From Corylus avellana (lineage: Eukaryota > Streptophyta > Magnoliopsida > Fagales > Betulaceae), in contig NC_081541.1 of NCBI RefSeq assembly GCF_901000735.1, positions 27,368,258 through 27,432,257 of the forward strand: a stretch of 64,000 nucleotides of DNA, written 5' to 3'. The notes beneath the pieces are model-generated. The model made no database searches. It saw only the letters and a program-made list of their open reading frames with translations, and had not been told where the DNA came from. Shown here piece by piece: positions 57,121 to 64,000 of the stretch. Within the stretch, counting starts at the first letter, position 1; each line of letters starts with the position of its first letter. A program made the position numbers and the translations under genes.

Positions 57121-57126
57121 AATAAA
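57121..57126 (+). terminator. Polyadenylation signal of carboxylesterase copy 3
   Basis: AATAAA, 50 bp after the stop codon; a second AATAAA occurs near 57181. Confidence 0.5.
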
Positions 57127-57129
57127 AGG

Positions 57130-58479
57130 TAATTTTCAAATTTCGCAATATAGGAATATATTGTATGTTGCCGAAATTACAATAAAGTTTGTTCTGCTTC
57201 GTGTCGGTTTGTTGTATATTTTTGTTGGGACTGTGTCCGGTCAAACGGTTTTCAAGGAGTAGCTCAATCAACTATAAACTATGCCTCATAAAGCAGAAAT
57301 TATTAGTTCGAATATACTCTCTCTTTTCCTTTTGTGGACATGAAAAAAAGGAATTTGACGATCGATAGCAAGTCTGCTTCAGGAAGGCCAGGAGCCCAAG
57401 AATAGCCCTCGATGGCTAAGAAAACCTTGGAGGCTGAAAGGGCTTCCATTGCAGGTGGGTCTGAAGGGCCACAGGCCCACATCCCAACAATTTTTATTTA
57501 ATTTCAAAACAGTAGAGTTCAACCATGACTAGTGACGACAATCACGTTCTAGGAACAAAGGAAAATAAAAAGAATTTAAGAAGCTAGCTTGGATTATGAT
57601 TTGAAAATTACTTTCACCACAACTAAAATTATATTCCTTTAGACCGTAAAATCAGATTTATTGTATAATTGGCATAAGATAAGAGAAAGACATCAATTCA
57701 TACCTTACACGTAATTCCATATATAAACCTATGCATCTTTTTTGTTTAAGTGTAACATAATCTGAAAAGAACAAAAGTGTTTGATACTTGTCTGCACGCA
57801 AGTATCAAACACTTCGGTTCTTTTCAGCTTATGTTCATGTGAGATGTTGGAGCTGCTGGGGTGCTTGTAAAATTTTTGAAAGGAAGACAATGATGGAAAT
57901 GGATAGAAATTTATCAATTGAACGTGTGATTGTGTCTCTTTAGGAGTTAAGAAAAATAAAGATTTCTCCTTGGAGTTTCCCTGAAGTGTGATTGTGTCTA
58001 TATATATACACACACATACTAAAAACACAAAAGCATAAAAGAGTTGGGGCATGCAACCCAACAATAAGCCCAGTAACAAATACTATAAACAAAAATAAAA
58101 AGATAATGCATCAAATGCATGATGCGGCCCCGGTACAAACACCAAGAAAAGTGGCTGCCAATAATGACGGTTAAACAAGGCACGGGCAGAGCATGACTAG
58201 CTAGCGCGAGACCCTTCAACTCTATCCTAACTCTTAAAGCAGGGAACGTATATAGGGGCATGACTCTCAAGAAACCCTTTTAACCCTACTCAAACACTTA
58301 TTGGGTAACAACTATAGCTGAAACGTAGAAACAAAGAGAAGACGAAAAAAAAATAAAATAAAATAAAACAACAACAACATAGTGAAGGAAGGTTGGCGCG
58401 TGCAAGCCACTTGCTGGTGCATGAAGACCATGCAACAACAATGGTAATCGGGAGGCAGGAGACTAACATCAACGGCGGT
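57130..58479. other. Intergenic DNA with a strong hairpin
   Basis: No gene. It contains the hairpin at 57762-57827, a TA/CA microsatellite at about 58001-58016 and otherwise unremarkable sequence. Confidence 0.4.
57762..57827. repeat. 29-bp stem hairpin
   Basis: The left arm 57762-57790 pairs with the right arm 57799-57827 over 29 bases with two adjacent mismatches, around the 8-base loop TCTGCACG. The arm includes AAGTGTTTGATACTTG. No target duplication is visible around it. Confidence 0.85.
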
Positions 58480-59020
58480 ATATAACTGAGGGGAGGAACA
58501 TAGGCATCACGAGCAGCGTAAGGCTATCTACGCGGCGGCACGTGTAAGACACGCTCCAGCAAATAGGATCTATTTGTGAGCGCATGTTCGTCAAACAGAG
58601 ATGAGGCTGGCAGCAATGGAAGGTAGAGAGACCTAGAAGCACAATGGAGTGGTGCGTATGAGGGTGAACCTTCCTAAAGTTAAAAGATCTAATTTTAAAA
58701 ACACTCAAATCCAAAACTTCAAAAATGAGGTTGGAGGAGGATCCGGTAGCCTGTAGGAGCTAAACGTGAAAAAAAACAAAAAAAAAAAATGTAAAATGAA
58801 AAGAGAGAAAAAGAGAAGAGGGTAGAAGATCAAGAGATACGCTCTTCGGATTAATAGATCGTCAAAGGCGATAAATAGAGCCTTAAAAGAGGCAAAAAGC
58901 TTGAAAAGTGAGGGGGGGAAGAGAAAGTTGGGAGAGTAGAAAGGGAGGGTGTAGGAGGGGAGCAAAGGAAAGTTTCCCTCCTCCCATGGCAGCATCGTTG
59001 AAGGGCTTCTTGGTGTCTTT
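58480..59020 (-). repeat. Dispersed repeat, copy 2 (matches 10250-10812)
   Basis: Shares with copy 1 the order AGATCTAA, TTTTAAAAA, AACTTCAAAAA, GGAGGAGGAT, AAGAGGC, GCTTGAAAA and an AG-rich end. Same orientation. No coding function is supported. Confidence 0.5.
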
Positions 59021-59270
59021 CTCATTTCAGGTATTGGACATAGAATGACGTGAATGATGCTTTTCTTTACTCATTTTCCATGATTCAGTTAAAAAAAAAA
59101 GAAGAAAAATTCATGTGTAAAGACACAAAGGACATGAGTGTGAATTAAAACATGAATTCTCACTTTTCACACTCCATGCAATCAAGTAACCAAAACCATT
59201 CAATCAAAAAAATTACAATGAAGGACTTGTAGAGCTTGTCATTAACTATCACTTAAAATCCACTACTCAA

Positions 59271-59758
59271 GGAGCTTATAAGAGACTCCTTTGGAGAGGT
59301 CATCGCAGCAAGGAGCTTGACAATCCAGACTAAACAACCACCAGTTATAGGGGAAGCCATGGGAGCAGTTTATGCAGCAGAATTTGGACGTGACACAGGT
59401 GTTCAAGATGTAATTTTGGAAGGGGATTCTCTGATTGTGGTTAAAGCGCTTCAAGCTGAGACGGAAGACTTGAGTCCTTACGGATACCTCATAGATGATG
59501 CTAGAATGCTTCTCCGACATTTTCGAACGGCTCAAGTCAGACATGTGAAGAGAAATTCTAATAAAGCTGCCCATGGTTTAGCTAAAGAAGCAGTTAGAAA
59601 GTGTATTGATAATATATGGATGGAGGAGATGCCTCCATGTATTTCTGATATACTTGCTATAGAGCGTGCAGCTCTTGTAATTTAGAGTTTTTGAAGCTCT
59701 GGATTTTCCCATTAATGATAAATTCTCAACATTTTTCAAAAAAAAAAAAAAAAAAAAA
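59271..59758 (+). mobile_element. Severely 5'-truncated LINE (RNase H and tail)
   Basis: A 490-bp insertion flanked by ATCCACTACTCAA at 59258-59270 and 59759-59771, with an A-tail of about 20 at the right. It encodes an open RNase H end from 59272 to a TAG at 59683-59685: IRDSFGEVIAARS, then LEGDSLIVVKALQ, HVKRNSNKAAHGLAKEA. It has no ATG and no polymerase, so it is a dead copy. Confidence 0.9.
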
Positions 59759-59879
59759 ATCCACTACTCAATTGCAAAGTGAAGTGGAATAGAATTCTCT
59801 TGATAGTATTAATTATAAGAAATTCCATTTAAAGTATGTCCCTTTATGTCACATATATTATTGTAATTATAAAATTACG

Positions 59880-60361
59880 GTGTTCAATAATTTAGTCCAA
59901 TTAAAGCTTATTGTGTAAATCAAATATTCTGAATTAAATTACTGATTTAATTCTTGTGGAACAAGTATTTGATTTCAATCAAATATTCTGAATTAAATCA
60001 CTGATTTAATTCTTGTGGAACAAGTATTTGATTTCATTAAAGATTTTATTTTTGTGGAATCAATTAGTTGTATTGATTTGATTTTTATTCCTTGATGGGA
60101 GGAATAATTAAGGTAACAGCTCTAATTGAGGGTCCCCTGACCTACCTATAAATAAGGCCTGTGTATTCCATCAATTGGCACTCACTGGTAGGCATAGGTC
60201 AGAAGAACCTCTCAATATTTTTTAGTTTTTAGTTTGGTTGTTGTGGAGTCGTTCTTCAAGTCACTTAAGCAAAGCAATGGCCGGAGGTACATATATATTA
60301 AACTATTTCCGCTGCTAATGTTATTGTTAATTAGCATTTAATATATATTGAATTCTTACAT
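59880..60361 (+). mobile_element. Probable Copia-type 5' LTR followed by a PBS
   Basis: TGGTATCAGAGCC at 60363-60375 is the standard initiator-Met primer-binding site. The preceding 480 bp contain a TATAAATA box (about 60147-60154) and look like an LTR; its start (near TGTTCAATAA, 59881) is a guess. A 59-bp tandem duplication (CAAATATTCTGAATTAAAT at 59921 and 59980) lies inside. No 3' LTR is within the window. Confidence 0.55.
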
Positions 60362-60362
60362 G

Positions 60363-62245
60363 TGGTATCAGAGCCTTCTCTAGGCCATATTTGCTTAGTC
60401 TAGTTTTAATATGTCTGCTGTTAATATTTTATTTTGTTTCGATAATATTTTATTTTTGGTTTTTGTGATTATCGAAACAAAACGAGAGACCCACGGTTAT
60501 TGAAACTGAGAACCATTTGTTCTCAACCACCATGAGACCCAAAAGGGTTCTGCCCGTTCTTGGCCAAAGAGCCTGAGCCTTGTGACTAGTGCAGCGAAGT
60601 CACGTAAATGGTTCCTAGAGCTCAGAAGGCTTGCGTGAGGCTGCCGATGTGTTTGTTTACACAGAAAAGCGGGACAGCAAGCATGAACGAAGCCGCTACT
60701 CAGATTCGTTCGATCCCCTACTCAGGTTACACGCTTGCCGCATACAGTGAATGGAGGAAACCCCATACGGGGCCGCCTGTGATGGACAAAACCGGCGCCT
60801 ACACGAGCTGCCGATTTCTGGCCGGAACGGCGGCCATTTCACCGGGGCTACCAAAAAAAAAAAAAAAAAAACAGCCGGCAGCCCCACACGGGGTGCCTTT
60901 CGTTTTTTGGCCGTTTGCGCATCAGGGAGCGGCTAAGCATGGCTGGCGCATCAAGGAACCGGCGCCGATGGCTGGAGAATGGGGAAGGGGGAGAGGTGGC
61001 GGTTAAAGGGGGGTTTGAGGTCTTGTTATTCGGGTAGGGTTTTCAAACCCATAAGGAAACCGGGTCTAGTGGTTTTGGGCCATTGGGTATGGGCTTTATT
61101 TACCCAAACCCAATTCAGTTAAAAAAAAAATGGTTTATTAAGTGGGCTAACCCGATTGGGCCAACCCAATACAGAAACCAAAGGCTGACCCAATAAGGAA
61201 GCCCAACCCGATAACCCATTCAGTTTTTTTTTAAAAAAAAAAAGGGGGAGAAACAAGTTTTGGGCTTATTAGGTTTAGAACTTGGGTTCTTAAGGTATAA
61301 AGGGCCTAAGGTCACTTCAAGACCATTAGGCTATTCAGATTATTATGCTTTTATGTTGCATTTTTATTCGTCTTATGATTTAAATTGTTCAGTATTAAAT
61401 TATTGTTTCTTTAATGCATGAACTTAAGGATATATTTATTCTTTTAATTGTTTAAATATAAATTGTTTGATGCCTAGACCTGAGAATAATTAACTAAGCC
61501 TCATGTGTTGGTGAATGTTTATGGTACTATCCAAAATTGCAATCGGAAAGCTCTGGCAAGGTAAGTCTTGGGACTTAAGTGTGCCGTTGTGCGCCCCCTC
61601 ACTTATCTGGGACACTATCCGGTTGTACTTTGGAAAAATACTGTTTACCCACTAAATGATGGTTTTGTCTTTTATTCTTGGGAACTTTATTTGTGGCATC
61701 TATACAGTTATTGGATGTTAATGAAGTAGTGATTATCATAATAATTTTGGGAGAGCCACAGCATCCCGATTTTATAATGATAATTGCATCAAGATCATAT
61801 ATGTGAACTTCATAAGGAAAATTAACATCATGTTGTAATAAATTCATAAATTTAATTACTAATCCCCACAGGGACGTTATTATTTTTATGATTTAATTAG
61901 AATAAGATAATAAATTTAACTTTAAAAATAAAATTTCTCTTAGGCCCACAGGTACGGAGAATTTTATTTATTAATGTTAAATTTATTAGTCCTATTAAAG
62001 AGTAAATTTCATGCGTGATGCAACCTTTGCCCACAGGTAGGTTGAAATTTACTATTAAATTAGCATTGGTTAATTTAAATAAATTCGATGTTAATGAAGT
62101 CGTAATTGTCATAATAATTTTTGGGAGAGCCACAGCATCCCGATTTTATAATGATAATTGCATCAAGATTATATATATGAACTTCATAAAAAAAATTAAC
62201 ATCGTGTTGTAATTAATTCATAAATTTAATTTGCCAATCCCCACA
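60363..62245 (+). other. LTR-element interior without recognisable coding sequence
   Basis: No gag or pol motif is seen. A 132-codon open frame at 60608-61006 is interrupted by poly-Lys from an A run and resembles nothing. The segment near 61717-61875 (GGGAGAGCCACAGCATCCCG) recurs at about 62091-62245, a 372-bp tandem repeat that runs into the N gap. Confidence 0.4.
61717..62245. repeat. 372-bp tandem duplication beside the assembly gap
   Basis: GTTAATGAAGTAGTGATTAT at 61717 matches GTTAATGAAGTCGTAATTGT at about 62091. The similarity continues through GGGAGAGCCACAGCATCCCG to AATCCCCACA, which directly precedes the Ns. Confidence 0.8.
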
Positions 62246-62345
62246 NNNNNNNNNNNNNNNNNNNNNNNNNNNNNNNNNNNNNNNNNNNNNNNNNNNNNNN
62301 NNNNNNNNNNNNNNNNNNNNNNNNNNNNNNNNNNNNNNNNNNNNN
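62246..62345. other. Assembly gap (100 N)
   Basis: Exactly 100 undetermined bases, the usual placeholder for a gap of unknown size. Left of it is a tandem repeat; right of it a hAT transposase begins mid-domain, so the join should not be trusted. Confidence 0.98.
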
Positions 62346-64000
62346 TGTCATTGCTTCTAACATGTTGCCTAAACCGTGATCTGCCACCAGAAGCTTCCTC
62401 TGTAACAGAGGCAATTGAAGTAGTAGCAGCACTGACTTCAGCAGCTACTTGTTGTTGAACGATAGATGCATTATGGGCAACAACATAAACCTTAAACAAC
62501 TCTTTCAAAGTACTCAACACAGCCTTTATGTTATCACCACGAATATCAAGTGGATAAATGATAGGAAAACAGAACCTAATCAACTTCATTTTGTATCTAG
62601 GATCCAACATAGCAACTAAGGCCATCACCATATTAGATTCACCCCAATACTTATCAAATTTATCACTCATCTTCGCTGACATTAATCTCATATATTCATT
62701 CATATCCAAAGCCTTAATATCCACAATTTCTTTCATTCTCCACACCTCAGGTAGAAACAGATTGGATGTAGGGTAGTCACTTCCAGAGACAACATTGGTC
62801 ACATCATTGAAAACAGCTAAAACTTGGTTCACATTCTCAACCTTATCCCACTGTTCAGGAGTTACAACCCACAGAAAAGCCTGTTCTACTCTATGGTATC
62901 TAGGAAACACTTCCTTGAACCTAATTGCAGTCTTCAACATCAAGTAGGTGCTATTCCAACTGGTAGGAACATCTAAAATAAGTTTATTAGAACCCAAGTC
63001 CAAACGCTTTGCTATATCACTAAATGCAATCAACCGCCTCTTAGAAGCCACTATATATTTAATCCCCTGCCTAACAGAATCTATTATGTCCCCTATTTCT
63101 GAAAGCCCTGCTTGCACCAACAAATTGGTAATATGAGCACAACACCTAACATGAAACATAAGCCCCCCAATAGGCAAACTACACCTCAACTCAAAATCAT
63201 CTCTCAAAATGTCAATGGCAGCAGAATTAGCACTAGCATTATCAACAGTTATTGTAAGTACTTTATCCAAAATGCCCCATTCAATAAAACTGTTTCTTAA
63301 GGCTTCAGCAATAACAACACCCGAATGTGGAGGAGGTACATTACAAAAATTTAAAATCCTCTTTTGGAGTAGCCAATTAGAATCCACAAAATGGCAAGTA
63401 ACCACCATATATGAAACCCTTTGGGAGGAGGTCCACATATCAGTAGTTATGTTTACCCTATCAATCCCACTTAGAAGTGTTTTCAACTTTTTCTTTCCAA
63501 TGTTATAAATGGCAATGCAATCACTTTTTACAGTGGCAAGGCTAATTTTTTTCCAGTATGGTGTGCAAGCCCTCATGAACTTGTTAAAAAGTTCATGCTC
63601 CATCATATTAAATGGATATTCATGTAGAAGTATCATATGGGCAGCAAGTTCTCTAACTTTCTTCTGATTGAAAGTAAAGTTTGTCAGGGTTCCTAAATCA
63701 TCATTGTCATCACTAGGTTCAAATGACAAAGTCTTTTGCTTTTTAAGGCTATTCAACTCCACAAACTTTACACAAGCAGTTAAATGCCTACTAAGGGTAG
63801 AGGTAGTATTAGATTTCCCTACAGAAAACAACCTCTTACACCAATTACATTGGGATTTTTTTACACCGTTTATTGTAATAGAAGAAAAGTCATTCTAGAC
63901 TTTGGAAGTCTTTTGCCTTTCCTTCCTTTGGAAGGCAGTTGACCCACCTTCACCCCAGCCCCAGCCCTATCCCCATCCTCAGCCCATCCCCAGATTCAAC
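62346..64000 (-). pseudogene. Second hAT transposase copy, cut by gap and window edge
   Basis: Very similar to the transposase at 45.7-47.9 kb but better preserved: one frame stays open from the gap to about 63894. It covers the BED finger (CNWCKRLFSVG, then SRHLTAC), VNITTDMWTS, FHVRCCAHITNLLV, KFDKYWGESN and LDPRYKM, then stops at the gap before the dimerisation domain. An in-frame TAG at 63895-63897 replaces the Trp of VWNDFSS just before the finger. The N-terminal part runs off the window. Confidence 0.88.

Noticed and set aside
57762..57827. microRNA precursor
   Set aside because: The short stem with a very tight 8-base loop is atypical for plant miRNA precursors, and no conserved miRNA sequence was recognised.
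60608..61006. 132-codon plus-strand open frame
   Set aside because: It is carried through a poly-A tract and sits in the non-coding interior of an LTR element, with no homology I recognise.

Overview
This window is plant nuclear DNA from a eudicot, most likely a woody one. The evidence is intron-bearing gene remnants with GT/AG splice sites, plant class I carboxylesterases, TIR-type NLR disease-resistance fragments, and a heavy load of plant Copia, LINE, hAT, MULE and CACTA elements. The three-gene carboxylesterase cluster resembles the family that includes plant tannases, which would fit a tannin-rich tree (Fagales, e.g. Juglandaceae), but the species is inference. There are no bacterial-style operons, CRISPR arrays, rRNA or tRNA genes that I could recognise.

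Likely functional genes are few: three intronless carboxylesterases (922-1836 minus, 12671-13708 minus, 56166-57071 plus) and one intronless P-loop kinase-like protein (26690-27298 minus). Host-gene remnants are a spliced but frameshifted PLAA/UFD3-like pseudogene (16.7-19.05 kb minus) and a TIR-NLR pseudogene (34.9-42.9 kb minus) made of tandem TIR-ARC units followed by leucine-rich repeats.

Most of the rest is transposons whose borders can be read exactly. A full-length LINE lies at 3525-9554 with a 15-bp target duplication. A non-autonomous MULE lies at 10888-11935 (9-bp duplication, a MITE nested inside). A Copia element at 19353-24523 sits inside the 5' LTR of an older truncated Copia (19102-25750). 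A degenerate hAT transposase follows at 25.76-26.35 kb. A minus-strand Copia lies at 28283-33191 (5-bp duplication, unusual TA...TA LTR ends), then a MULE-like element at 33452-34202. A CACTA element at 38413-41782 (TAA duplication) splits the NLR pseudogene. An 11.2-kb hAT at 43504-54747 (8-bp duplication) carries its own broken transposase, several minisatellites and a 5'-truncated LINE with an open 515-codon reading frame. A second copy of the same hAT transposase runs off the right end after a 100-N assembly gap.

I found no new multi-gene system. The unusual material is structural: a 176-bp inversion in one LTR of a Copia pair, a mosaic carboxylesterase, tandem TIR-ARC units lacking the P-loop region, chains of hairpins inside the CACTA element, and a LINE 5' junction that looks like a template switch.
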